Shown here in pieces: positions 32,932 to 40,279 of a DNA stretch of 58,415 nt. A program made the translations under genes and the position numbers. Source of the DNA: Microbacterium sp. MYb54 (GTDB taxonomy: Bacteria > Actinomycetota > Actinomycetes > Actinomycetales > Microbacteriaceae). Location: assembly GCF_002979515.1 (NCBI RefSeq), contig NZ_PCPA01000021.1:1-58415 (forward strand), given 5' to 3'. Position 1 is the first letter of the stretch, and each line of letters starts with the position of its first letter. Below the pieces are notes generated by a model. That model searched no databases and was not told the DNA's origin. It worked only from the letters and a program-made list of their open reading frames with translations.

Positions 32932-34163
32932 GCCAGTCCCTCCGTGATGATTGGTCGATAGTCATGTCTCAGCCCGTTTAGGACGACACGCTCTTCGTCG
33001 TAGTTCGCCAGGGAGGCGAACAACATCCCTGCCCGCTCGACGATGACCTCCGGGCTAATAAGGGCGTCTCCGACTGAGCATCTCCACGTGATCGACAGCT
33101 CCGAGCCTGGCGGCAGCTCTGGTGCCTGTAGTGCTACGACGACCCCTGGAGCAGGCGGTATCCATGCCCAGATTCCAAACCCAGTTCGTTTCGGGGAAGC
33201 AATCGACTTGATAATTGCGGTCGCTCCATCTGACCTCCATTGCGCCATGACACCCAACGACTGGATGTTCTTGCCATAGATGTGCGAATAGAGATCTGGC
33301 ACCATGGCCCCGGGGGGGCGCATTGCGGCCTCGAGGAATGTCACCGTTCCGGCGCTGGACAAGAATAGTTCGACGTGATAGACCCCCGTGCCAGCACCCA
33401 GCGCGTTCAGGGCTTGGACCGCAGCGTGGCGAACGATCGGTGTTGCCCAATCGTCGGGAGATAACGCGCGGCTGCCGAGGGTTCCTCCTTGGAGGAACTC
33501 GGCGTTGGGGTGGGTGTATTCGCCGACGGAGCACCAGTCACTGGAGTCAATTCCAACGACAAAGTCGACGTGGTAAAGAGTGCCTTGCAGAAAGGCATCG
33601 ACCTCGAACTCGACGTCTTCGGGGCGCACCGTGAGCCACGCCCTCCATTCTGCTTCTGTTTCGATAAGTCGCGTGCCGTGGCTTCCTGCACCGCAGGTGG
33701 GCTTGACGAACAGCGGGCTCCCCAGTCTGGCGACGAGCAAATCATATGTCGGCGGTTCGGAGTCGGCCGACACAACGACAAACTGCGGTGTCCGAACGCC
33801 GCTGTTAGCCAGAGCCTCTTTCATGAGCTTCTTGTCGCTGAAGCGCAGAGATTGTTCCTGTGACACTCCAGGGATTCCGAACTGGTCGCGTATCGATCCA
33901 AGTGTCGGGATCAGGTGCTCGTCGAGTGTCGCTAGTCGCATATCCTTCGGGTGCATGGCCTGGAGTGCGGACGCAACGAAGGAGCGTACAGACTCCGGGG
34001 TCAATTCATCCACTATGACCACTTCATGGCCGGCTCGATCAACGTCCCGGTGCTTAGATGCTGCCGACGCAGAGCAAACCAGGACCACGGACCCTTCGAC
34101 CAGGTGCAGCTGCGTCCAGTCAACCTTTAAACGACCTTCAGATTGGAAGAGGATATTAAGCAC
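32928..34163 (-). CDS. ATP-grasp ligase, first of pair
   Basis: A 411-residue ATP-grasp carboxylate-amine ligase. It has an N-terminal alpha/beta domain (1-125), DKKLMKEALANSGVRTPQF near 127, and an ATP-lysine plus glycine loop SPLFVKPTCGAGSHGTRLIE near 165, which is intact. FEVDAFLQGTLYHVDFVV is near 202. The metal-binding strand is VYHVELFLSSAGTVTFLEAA near 275, followed by MRPPGAM. A C-terminal domain of about 110 residues may shape substrate choice. The GTG start (34163) has AGGAG upstream and overlaps the PEP-utilising gene by 8 nt. Likely couples the guanidino amino acid made by the upstream enzymes to another amino acid or acid. Confidence 0.88.
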   Translation of the reverse strand: MLNILFQSEGRLKVDWTQLHLVEGSVVLVCSASAASKHRDVDRAGHEVVIVDELTPESVRSFVASALQAMHPKDMRLATLDEHLIPTLGSIRDQFGIPGVSQEQSLRFSDKKLMKEALANSGVRTPQFVVVSADSEPPTYDLLVARLGSPLFVKPTCGAGSHGTRLIETEAEWRAWLTVRPEDVEFEVDAFLQGTLYHVDFVVGIDSSDWCSVGEYTHPNAEFLQGGTLGSRALSPDDWATPIVRHAAVQALNALGAGTGVYHVELFLSSAGTVTFLEAAMRPPGAMVPDLYSHIYGKNIQSLGVMAQWRSDGATAIIKSIASPKRTGFGIWAWIPPAPGVVVALQAPELPPGSELSITWRCSVGDALISPEVIVERAGMLFASLANYDEERVVLNGLRHDYRPIITEGLA

Positions 34164-35724
34164 GGGGCTCCTGGCTCAGTCTCGGCGCGGAACGGATAAT
34201 TGTTTTGGGGATGAGTTCGATGGCGACAGAAACGGCATCAATGCCTTCCTGCAGAGCAAAAGCGATGGTCTTTTGATGGCCCGCCTGCTCGCCGCAGATA
34301 GTGAATGTGATGGCCCTGTTGACCTTCCTCATGTCCGCAACACAGGCGCGGATCAGCTCCGCGACCGTATCATCGAGAACTTCGAATGGATCGCTTTCGA
34401 GGATCTCGTTAGACAGGTAGTGGTCGAGGTACTTCTTGTAGGCGTCGCCACGGGAGATGCCGAAGACTTGTGCCGTGAGGTCGTTCGTGCCGAATGCTAT
34501 GAAATCGACATGTTCCGCGATCTTGCCAGCGGTCATAGCGGCTCGCGGCGTTTCCACCATGGCTCCGATCCGGACGTGGACTCTGGTGAGCTGCAGCTCC
34601 GCCTTAGCTGTCTCGATGATCTCCTGACGGATGCGCTTCGCCTCCTCCGCATCCATCACCATGGGAATAAGTACAAGGATCTCGTCGCCTTCGACGCCAT
34701 CATTCTTCGCCGCAGTGAACCCTCGGACCATCGCGATGACCTGAGCGCGGAGCAGGTCGGGCCGCGCGAGGAGGAGCCGGGCACCCCTGAATCCGACCAT
34801 CGGGTTGATCTCGCGTAGTTCTTCTGCGCGCTTGGAGACGGCCTCTACAGAAATACCTAGGCGTTCGGCGACCAGTGAAAGCTGAGCTCCTCGGGGTTCG
34901 AACTCATGACTCGGCGGATCCAGGAGCCTGAGATATAGGGGCAGACCCCCGGCCGCGCGATAGAGGTCAGCGACCTCCGAAGCGAGGCAGTCGACGAATT
35001 CAGCGAGCGGGATCTCCGCGTCCCTGCCGAAGAGCACGCATTGAAGGGTCGTAAGGTTTCGTCCAGAAAGAAGAAGGTGTTCGAGGCGAGGCTCGAAGCC
35101 AGCGGCATGCCGCTCTCGGCTCCTCTGAACGTCCCCCGGCAGGTCTGCATTCGCGTAGACCTTAATGCGTGATGCCCGTTCGCAGGCAGAAAGGCAGTTG
35201 TGAACAGAGGCCGGCCACTGCTCCGTCAAGTTGTCGAGTGCGCCACGGTAGACGCTACCGGTCGTACCGTCAACTGAGACAGACTTCCCCTGATGGGCGC
35301 TGGATAGCATGCCTCGCTCTCCTGGGGAGATCGCAACAACCGGTAGTCCCGAACTTCGCGCCATAATCACGGCGTGGGAAGACGGGTCCACCGACTCGAC
35401 AAGGACGGCGGCAAGGCGCGATCGGTGGATGAGGAGGTCTTCGTCAAGGAAGGCGGATAGAACCACCGCGTCCTTCGTCTTGGTACCGTCCAGGAACTCC
35501 TGCTCGCTCATCAGTGGACCGCATCGCAGGCCTGCGGAGATCGGCCTACCCTGCAGAATCCGCTCACTCTCCGGCGGGGCTCCAGCAGTGAGTCCCTCGA
35601 GGCATGCGAGGTCGGTCTCAAGTGCGCCGCTCAGCGACATTTCAGGCGCAGGGTTCGCTGACGCTGTCCGGAAAGAATGCCACCCGGACGCCCGGATTCC
35701 TGCCCTCAGGTCAGCGCCCGTCAT
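34156..35724 (-). CDS. PEP-utilising enzyme: PPDK-like swivel and PEP-binding domains without an ATP-grasp domain
   Basis: A 522-residue protein closely resembling the C-terminal two thirds of pyruvate phosphate dikinase. The phospho-carrier histidine is H117 in DPSSHAVIMARSSGLP. The PEP/pyruvate barrel shows YLRLLDPPSHEFEP near 264-277, INPMVGFRGARLL near 306-318, IGAMVETPRAA near 386-396, FIAFGTNDLTAQ near 408-419, and the catalytic cysteine C477 in ICGEQAG. The N-terminal nucleotide-binding domain of PPDK/PEP synthase is absent; about 60 residues of unclear origin stand in its place. It should therefore move a phosphoryl group between PEP and its histidine and on to another partner or substrate. 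ATG 35724 is preferred over GTG 35727; both overlap the MppR-like gene. Its role here is unknown. Confidence 0.85.
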   Translation of the reverse strand: MTGADLRAGIRASGWHSFRTASANPAPEMSLSGALETDLACLEGLTAGAPPESERILQGRPISAGLRCGPLMSEQEFLDGTKTKDAVVLSAFLDEDLLIHRSRLAAVLVESVDPSSHAVIMARSSGLPVVAISPGERGMLSSAHQGKSVSVDGTTGSVYRGALDNLTEQWPASVHNCLSACERASRIKVYANADLPGDVQRSRERHAAGFEPRLEHLLLSGRNLTTLQCVLFGRDAEIPLAEFVDCLASEVADLYRAAGGLPLYLRLLDPPSHEFEPRGAQLSLVAERLGISVEAVSKRAEELREINPMVGFRGARLLLARPDLLRAQVIAMVRGFTAAKNDGVEGDEILVLIPMVMDAEEAKRIRQEIIETAKAELQLTRVHVRIGAMVETPRAAMTAGKIAEHVDFIAFGTNDLTAQVFGISRGDAYKKYLDHYLSNEILESDPFEVLDDTVAELIRACVADMRKVNRAITFTICGEQAGHQKTIAFALQEGIDAVSVAIELIPKTIIRSAPRLSQEPRA

Positions 35725-36511
35725 CACTAAGCAACTTCCCCCCGGTCAACGTCTCCGAGAAGGAAAACCTATATCCGTCAAGCACTTCAACCGGCCTCAA
35801 CCTAGAGAGCTCATCGTGCGGAGAGTCAAAGAAGCTGAGGTCAGCCTGGCCTGCCCATACCTCGGAGACTTGCTGATCGGTGCTTCCACCGGTGACCAGT
35901 TCGCACACACCCGCCCCGCCGGGAGCCCACTGCGGGAAGATTCTGCTGTGAGCGAGAGGAGCTGTCATTAGCTCGGGCGGCTCGGCGACGACTCGTTCCA
36001 GGGTTACTCCTATGCTCGCGAGCCGGTACCCCGCCGATGAAAGGGTGCCGCGGAACATGCCACCGGCGTCGATTCTCGGCGAGGCTTGACCGACGGGAAA
36101 TGACCGCGTCATGCCGATCTCCCCGAGCTTCTTGGGATAGCCCTGGATGTGACCTCGCAGGAGCGAGAAGTCTTTGTCTACCCAGCAAAAGGGACTGCGC
36201 ACGACGGCTTCACCGTTGAACTTTGCCTTCAGCGCGATATAAAACTCGCGATACTGTCCGAGAAGAGGCTCCGCCACCTCATGTTGATCCTGTGACAGAG
36301 ACTGCCAGTCCCCAACGATAACTGCGCCTCTTGGATCGTCCTCATCCGGAGTTAGGCCCTTTGGGAGCAAGCCCTGCAGGACAGCGGGTTCCATTAGGAA
36401 CTCGACCATGAGCACGTCGCCAGCAAAGTGCCAGGGTGGCGGGGCGACCAGGGCCGTTGTTCCGGAGGGAGATAGGGGGAGGGTGTAGCCCCTCAGTTCT
36501 GTATTCGTCAT
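35711..36511 (-). CDS. Acetoacetate-decarboxylase-fold enzyme, MppR-like
   Basis: A 266-residue ADC-superfamily protein. The Schiff-base lysine region is HIQGYPKKLGEIG with K127/K128, preceded by EPLLGQYREFYIALKAKF near 81-98, which supplies the conserved acid. The segment AGGMFRGTLSSAGYRLA lies near 149. In enduracididine biosynthesis the ADC-like MppR uses its lysine in aldol/dehydration-cyclisation chemistry, not decarboxylation, to help form the cyclic guanidine ring from the hydroxylated ketoarginine. Its place beside MppP-like and MppO-like genes supports the same role here. ATG 36511 has AGGTG upstream and lies 8 nt after the hydroxylase stop; a 31-residue extension would overlap it and is rejected. 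Confidence 0.85.
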   Translation of the reverse strand: MTNTELRGYTLPLSPSGTTALVAPPPWHFAGDVLMVEFLMEPAVLQGLLPKGLTPDEDDPRGAVIVGDWQSLSQDQHEVAEPLLGQYREFYIALKAKFNGEAVVRSPFCWVDKDFSLLRGHIQGYPKKLGEIGMTRSFPVGQASPRIDAGGMFRGTLSSAGYRLASIGVTLERVVAEPPELMTAPLAHSRIFPQWAPGGAGVCELVTGGSTDQQVSEVWAGQADLSFFDSPHDELSRLRPVEVLDGYRFSFSETLTGGKLLSDDGR

Positions 36512-36519
36512 TGTTACAC

Positions 36520-37563
36520 CTAGACCATTACGCGGGTGGATGGGGAGCTCCTGTATTCCATGGAGTCTCGAAGGTTCCTGACGAGGTTGAGGCGTTTCAG
36601 CCAACGATCAGTGCCGTCGAACTTCGCTTGGAAGGAGTCCCGTCCGTGCACCGCGCGATAGTTGTCGAGAAAGAGGACATCACCGGGCTCTAGGATCACT
36701 GGTTCTAGGCGTGACGCGACCTCTTCAGCGAGCGATGCATAGGCCTCCGCTGCTAGGTCGTCTCCATCGATAGCGCGTGCGAAATACTGATCGGCCCGAA
36801 GGTAGGGGCGTTCACGCGCGCCAAACAGCAGCGACACCGGTGCAGGAGAGTCCCGCATGTGTTCCAAGCGCGTAAGCCCCCGTGCAAGCAACTCAGCCCC
36901 GAGGCTGGCGCGAACGGTCGCACTGATTGGCTGAAAATGGGAACCGTCGGGGACGATCTCGAAACGCGGTTCACGGAGAACGGCGGCTGTACGGGCGTCG
37001 AAGGACATGGTGTCCACGCTGGCGACAGTCGTGCCGGTCGCAGAATGATTTCGGAGACACATCAGACCGAGGTAGTCCGCGCGCAGATCCGAGAAGCCGT
37101 CTTCGGTGTGCCACGTAAGGACGGTGTTGCTCCCAGAGCCGAGCTGCTTGTCCTCGTCGCCCTCCACAGGGACGATGTCGTGCATCAACCGAGCATCCTG
37201 CTTCGTCGACCATGCCGCCGACTCGCCTAGGATCGTTGCGCACAGATAGAAGAAGACTTCAGCCGTGAGTGTGGGGCCCGACGAACCAGCCTCGCGCCAC
37301 GTTGCAGGAGTCGGGCCGAGCGCATCATCGTCGAGGACGAAACCCCGCACCAGGCAAGCAGCAGAAGGCTCCTTGAGGCGAAACTCATACAGATGCCGAC
37401 GTAGGGCAAGCGGCAATCCGTGCGCAAGGACGGGAGCGTCCTCATGGAAGCCAGAGTCTTCAACGGTGTGTAGCCCTCCGCTGAGTATCTGGCCCAGGAG
37501 CGCATCGATCTCAGCAAGGTCTTTGGCGGTGAGGAGATAGGCGGAGGGGATGAGGCCGGTCAC
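36520..37563 (-). CDS. Fe(II)/2-oxoglutarate amino-acid beta-hydroxylase, VioC/MppO family
   Basis: A 347-residue clavaminate-synthase-like oxygenase. The iron ligands are H152 and E154 in TWHTEDGFSDLRADYLGL and H306 in NYRAVHGRDSF. The 2-oxoglutarate arginine is in DRWLKRLN near 320. HTEDxFSxxRADYxGL and RAVHGRxxFxxxxDGxDRWLKR are the signatures shared by VioC (arginine C3-hydroxylase) and MppO (enduracididine C3-hydroxylase). From memory, VioC binds the substrate guanidinium with an Asp-x-Asp after LRV; here the place reads LRADQY, which suggests a non-arginine guanidino substrate. The GTG start (37563) overlaps the PLP enzyme stop by 4 nt. Confidence 0.9.
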   Translation of the reverse strand: MTGLIPSAYLLTAKDLAEIDALLGQILSGGLHTVEDSGFHEDAPVLAHGLPLALRRHLYEFRLKEPSAACLVRGFVLDDDALGPTPATWREAGSSGPTLTAEVFFYLCATILGESAAWSTKQDARLMHDIVPVEGDEDKQLGSGSNTVLTWHTEDGFSDLRADYLGLMCLRNHSATGTTVASVDTMSFDARTAAVLREPRFEIVPDGSHFQPISATVRASLGAELLARGLTRLEHMRDSPAPVSLLFGARERPYLRADQYFARAIDGDDLAAEAYASLAEEVASRLEPVILEPGDVLFLDNYRAVHGRDSFQAKFDGTDRWLKRLNLVRNLRDSMEYRSSPSTRVMV

Positions 37564-38702
37564 GCGACTGACTCCAGCTTCCGGCTGGACATGACATCGA
37601 TGAGAGTTGTGACGAGACGTTGGATCACACTTTCATCTCGTGACAACGCGATTCTGAGCGTGCGGCGTCCTTGCGAAGGGTCACTCCAATGGAACTGGTC
37701 GCAGGGTAGAACGTGCATACCGGTGAGGTGTAGTTCTTCGCGCACTTCTGTGGCAAGGTCCGAGGACTCGAACTCAAGTCGAAGCACGCTCACTCGAGCC
37801 TCTTCGTCCAACACTCTGACGTCGCTCAGGGAACGAACGGCATCGGAGACGATACGCCTGTTGCGGGAGATCAGTTGCTGCATCTTCTGCATCCCGCCAG
37901 CCATAGAGTCTCGGGACAGCTCCCTCACTAGCGCGAGCACCAGCGGTGAAACGCTAAGCAAGATATCGCTTAGCGCGTGTTCAACTTGCTTCCGCCAGTG
38001 TCGGCTCACTGCGACAAAACCGAGCTTCATTTCGAGCACCGGCCAGAGTTTCCCCGAGTCTTCGACAATGATGTACCGGACGCCACTTGACTCCAAGAGC
38101 GAGTAGTGGTCGAACTGGGCTCGAGGGTCAAACCCGCGGAAGGATGTGTCCAGACATAGCGTCAGATCGTACTCAAGGCACAACGTCACATACTCGCGGA
38201 GTTCGTGTTCGTTGACGACCTGCCCTGTCGGGTTGTTCGGCGTGGTGAGAAACAGTACCGAGGCTCCACCCTCCACTGCCGCGCGTACGCGCTCGGTCGG
38301 CCTCAGCCCCTCTTCGATCGGGACGACCGGAAGCACACGGTTCATCAGGTCGTGGAGGTTGTCAAAGGTTGGATGCAGGAGGCCAACCCTTGAGCCCGAT
38401 TCCGCGAAAGCTGCCGCGACTGCCATCGTCGCCACCGAGGAAGAATAGACGCTGAAGACCCGTCCATCTGCTATCGGCGCGGAGTGCTGTCCGAGCAGCG
38501 AGAAGAACGACTCTTTGCATTCATACTCAAGGTCGGCGAGCGGCCGCACGGCCGCCTCCGCAAAAAGGACGGGAAGGCGCTGCACGATCGTCGCCTGCGA
38601 GGTCGTGAGCGTTTGCCGCGGATGCCCATCTGTGAGGTTGAAGGCCGCGTCGATCGCTAGTTGCTCAAGCTCCGTCAGACTCTGCAAGAGTGCTCTCCTC
38701 AT
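37560..38702 (-). CDS. PLP-dependent L-arginine oxidase, MppP/RohP-like
   Basis: A 380-residue aminotransferase-fold enzyme that closely parallels MppP, which uses O2 and PLP to turn L-arginine into 4-hydroxy-2-ketoarginine. PLP lysine K218 and Asp215 lie in IIVEDSGKLWP, the PLP-pyridine aspartate D185 and F188 in LDTSFRGFD, and TTPNNPTGQ near 153 is present. The N-terminal arginine-contacting residues known for MppP (Thr12, Glu15, His29) are all here as T10, E13 and H27 in SLTELEQLA and LTDGHPRQ. SDILLSVSPLVLALVRELSRD near 242 also matches. ATG 38702 gives the family length and lies about 40 nt after the -10 TAAAAT; an upstream reading to 38762 is unlikely. First gene of the operon. Confidence 0.9.
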   Translation of the reverse strand: MRRALLQSLTELEQLAIDAAFNLTDGHPRQTLTTSQATIVQRLPVLFAEAAVRPLADLEYECKESFFSLLGQHSAPIADGRVFSVYSSSVATMAVAAAFAESGSRVGLLHPTFDNLHDLMNRVLPVVPIEEGLRPTERVRAAVEGGASVLFLTTPNNPTGQVVNEHELREYVTLCLEYDLTLCLDTSFRGFDPRAQFDHYSLLESSGVRYIIVEDSGKLWPVLEMKLGFVAVSRHWRKQVEHALSDILLSVSPLVLALVRELSRDSMAGGMQKMQQLISRNRRIVSDAVRSLSDVRVLDEEARVSVLRLEFESSDLATEVREELHLTGMHVLPCDQFHWSDPSQGRRTLRIALSRDESVIQRLVTTLIDVMSSRKLESVA

Positions 38703-38745
38703 ACTTTCTGTGACGACCGCTACGGCAGCGACCGTCAGGCTTACC

Positions 38746-38769
38746 ATTTTAGGTTTCAGCAATCTGAAA
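38746..38769 (-). promoter_or_regulatory. Promoter -10 and inverted repeat of the island operon
   Basis: On the minus strand TAAAAT (38751-38746) is a near-consensus -10. Immediately upstream lies the perfect inverted repeat TTTCAG CAAT CTGAAA (38754-38769), placed where a repressor would sit between -35 and -10. No regulator gene lies within the island, so the repeat may be read by a host protein. Confidence 0.5.
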
Positions 38770-38782
38770 TGTTACCTTCTGC

Positions 38783-38872
38783 CACGAGGTGCCGCCTGCG
38801 CGCACAAGCACCCCACACATCCGCGGACCCGCCTGGTGGGACCCCACCCGACGGCGACCCCACCGGCAGTGA
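38783..38872 (+). pseudogene. Possible C-terminal remnant of the interrupted DUF222-HNH gene
   Basis: In one frame this native-GC stretch reads HEVPPARTSTPHIRG, PAWWDPTRRRPHRQ and a stop. Pro-rich ends with a WWD-type motif are usual in Microbacteriaceae DUF222-HNH proteins as I remember them. It is on the same strand as the truncated DUF222 start at 31257. The call is tentative because the stretch is short. Confidence 0.35.
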
Positions 38873-39023
38873 CCACCCCGGCGCGGTGACCGCTGCACCG
38901 TCTCGACCAGACTCGGTGCGAAGTATCGACCTGTGCGACACGATGTGGCATGCTTGCGGGCACTGCGCCCGGCACAGAAACTCGGCGCGGGACGCGACGA
39001 CGAGAGGCGACTCCGGAACACCT

Positions 39024-40172
39024 ATGTCCAGACCACTTGCGGGGCCGCAGGGCCTGCTACGCACGCTCAACGGCCGCGCAATTCTCGAGACTCTCGCGCG
39101 CAGTGGTCCGCAGACTCGTGCCGAGCTGATGTCCGCCACCGGCCTGTCGCGCACCGCCGTCACCCAAGTGCTGCGGATGCTCGAGAGCGCGGGAGCCGTC
39201 GCCGCCGCGGGACTCGACCGCGAGACGCGTGGGCCTGCGGCCGGACGCGTCGAATTGCACCCGCGCCTCGGGTTCGCCGCCGCTGTGCACGTCGATCACC
39301 ATGCCGCCCACGTCGTGCTGGTCGATGCCACCGGGACCGTGCGTGCCGAGGAGCACGCCGCCTTCCCCGGAACCGACGATCGCGTCGCGCACATCGTGGC
39401 GCTCGTCGACCGGTGTCGTCTTTCGGTCAAGGCGGCCAAGGGAGCCGTGCACCTCGCCGTCGTCGGGGTGCCCGGCATCGTCACTGCAGATGGAGGCATC
39501 CGCGACGACCTTGGTCCCGACGGGGGCGCATTCCGCTCCGCCCTGGCCGCGGCACTCGACTGCTCGGTCCGCGTCGAGAACGACGTCAACCTCGCCGCCC
39601 TCGCCGAGCTCACAGCCGGTGTCGGCGGTGACCTCGCCAGCTTCGCGCTGCTGCTGCTCGACGACGGCCTCGGAGCCGGCATCGTGATCGACGGCGCCCT
39701 GCACCGCGGATTCTCCGGCGTCGCCGGCGAAGTCATGTACCTGCCGCAGACACCCATCCCGATCGGCGCACCCCTCGTGGGAGACGCGGTGGTCGGTGAC
39801 CTCGCCCTCGGCGTCGGCCGCGATGCCGAGGCGACTCTGGCCGATCATCTGGAGGCGGCCGTCCTGGGAGACGACGCGGCGATCCAGATCGTCTCCGAAA
39901 TCGCCCGCCGGATCGTTCTCGTGGCCGGCAGCGTGGGGCTGGTGCTCGACCCGGAGGCCTTCATCCTCAGCGGCAAGGCAGCTCACCCGGCACTCGTCAC
40001 CGCGATCAAGCGCATCGCCGACGAGTACGAGGCGCAGCTCCCTCTCCGGATCCTCGTCTCGTCTTTCGGTCCGGAGGCTCCGCTCGTCGGTGCTGTCGAC
40101 GAAGCGGCCGCTGCGCTCCGAGGCGAACTCTTCACCCGCATCCTCACCCCCGCTCCCAAGGGCACCCGCTGA
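39024..40172 (+). CDS. ROK family transcriptional regulator
   Basis: A 382-residue protein. The N-terminal winged HTH spans residues 14-70 (LNGRAILETLARSGPQTRAE, LMSATGLSRTAVTQVLRMLE). A ROK sugar-kinase-like domain follows from about 85, with VVGVPGIVTADGGIRDD near 148, VRVENDVNLAALAE near 183, and DDGLGAGIVIDGALHRGFSGVAGEVMY near 209-235. The usual ROK zinc cluster CxCGxxGCxE is absent. ATG 39024 was chosen as the start of the HTH; an upstream in-frame extension runs through the island promoter. Probably senses the sugar handled by the following deacetylase/MFS genes. Confidence 0.88.
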   Translation: MSRPLAGPQGLLRTLNGRAILETLARSGPQTRAELMSATGLSRTAVTQVLRMLESAGAVAAAGLDRETRGPAAGRVELHPRLGFAAAVHVDHHAAHVVLVDATGTVRAEEHAAFPGTDDRVAHIVALVDRCRLSVKAAKGAVHLAVVGVPGIVTADGGIRDDLGPDGGAFRSALAAALDCSVRVENDVNLAALAELTAGVGGDLASFALLLLDDGLGAGIVIDGALHRGFSGVAGEVMYLPQTPIPIGAPLVGDAVVGDLALGVGRDAEATLADHLEAAVLGDDAAIQIVSEIARRIVLVAGSVGLVLDPEAFILSGKAAHPALVTAIKRIADEYEAQLPLRILVSSFGPEAPLVGAVDEAAAALRGELFTRILTPAPKGTR

Positions 40173-40236
40173 GCACCGACCCGCTGAACACGACCCGCTG
40201 AGCACCACCCGCTGAGCACCACCCGCTCGAGCACCA
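40165..40236 (+). repeat. 14-15 bp tandem repeat spanning the ROK stop codon
   Basis: Five consecutive units of CCCGCTGAGCACCA (lengths 15, 14, 14, 14, 15, few mismatches) begin inside the last codons of the ROK gene and continue to 30 bp before the deacetylase ribosome site. Each unit repeats the Arg-stop CGCTGA of the gene end. Confidence 0.8.
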
Positions 40237-40279
40237 CCCGCCCGAACGCCCCCGCTGCCCATACCCGACAGGACCCCCG

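Larger units (their letters stand above)
31700..38780. other. Lower-GC genomic island carrying a six-gene biosynthetic operon
   Basis: A 7-kb block with more AT, more relaxed codon use and no similarity in style to its neighbours. Counted directly, 36541-36600 has 33 G+C of 60 against 43 of 60 at 26221-26280. It is bounded by a truncated DUF222 gene on the left and a possible DUF222 tail on the right. All six genes point left and overlap or nearly touch. I see no integrase, transposase or flanking direct repeat, so the route of acquisition (homologous replacement or an old insertion) is open. Confidence 0.75.
38703..39023. other. Gap between the island operon and the ROK gene
   Basis: No intact gene lies in these 321 bp. 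From left to right they hold the promoter and inverted repeat of the island operon (38746-38769), the change from AT-richer to native GC-rich sequence near 38780, the possible DUF222 tail (38783-38872), and about 150 bp with no clear signal leading to the ROK start. Confidence 0.6.

Noticed and set aside
37560..38702. Capreomycidine (VioC/VioD) pathway
   Set aside because: The PLP enzyme carries MppP-specific N-terminal residues, and an ADC-like enzyme is present, which fits enduracididine rather than capreomycidine chemistry.
31690..38790. Transposon or integrative element with att repeats
   Set aside because: No integrase or transposase gene and no convincing direct repeat at the two edges; only the broken DUF222 gene and the GC change mark the borders.
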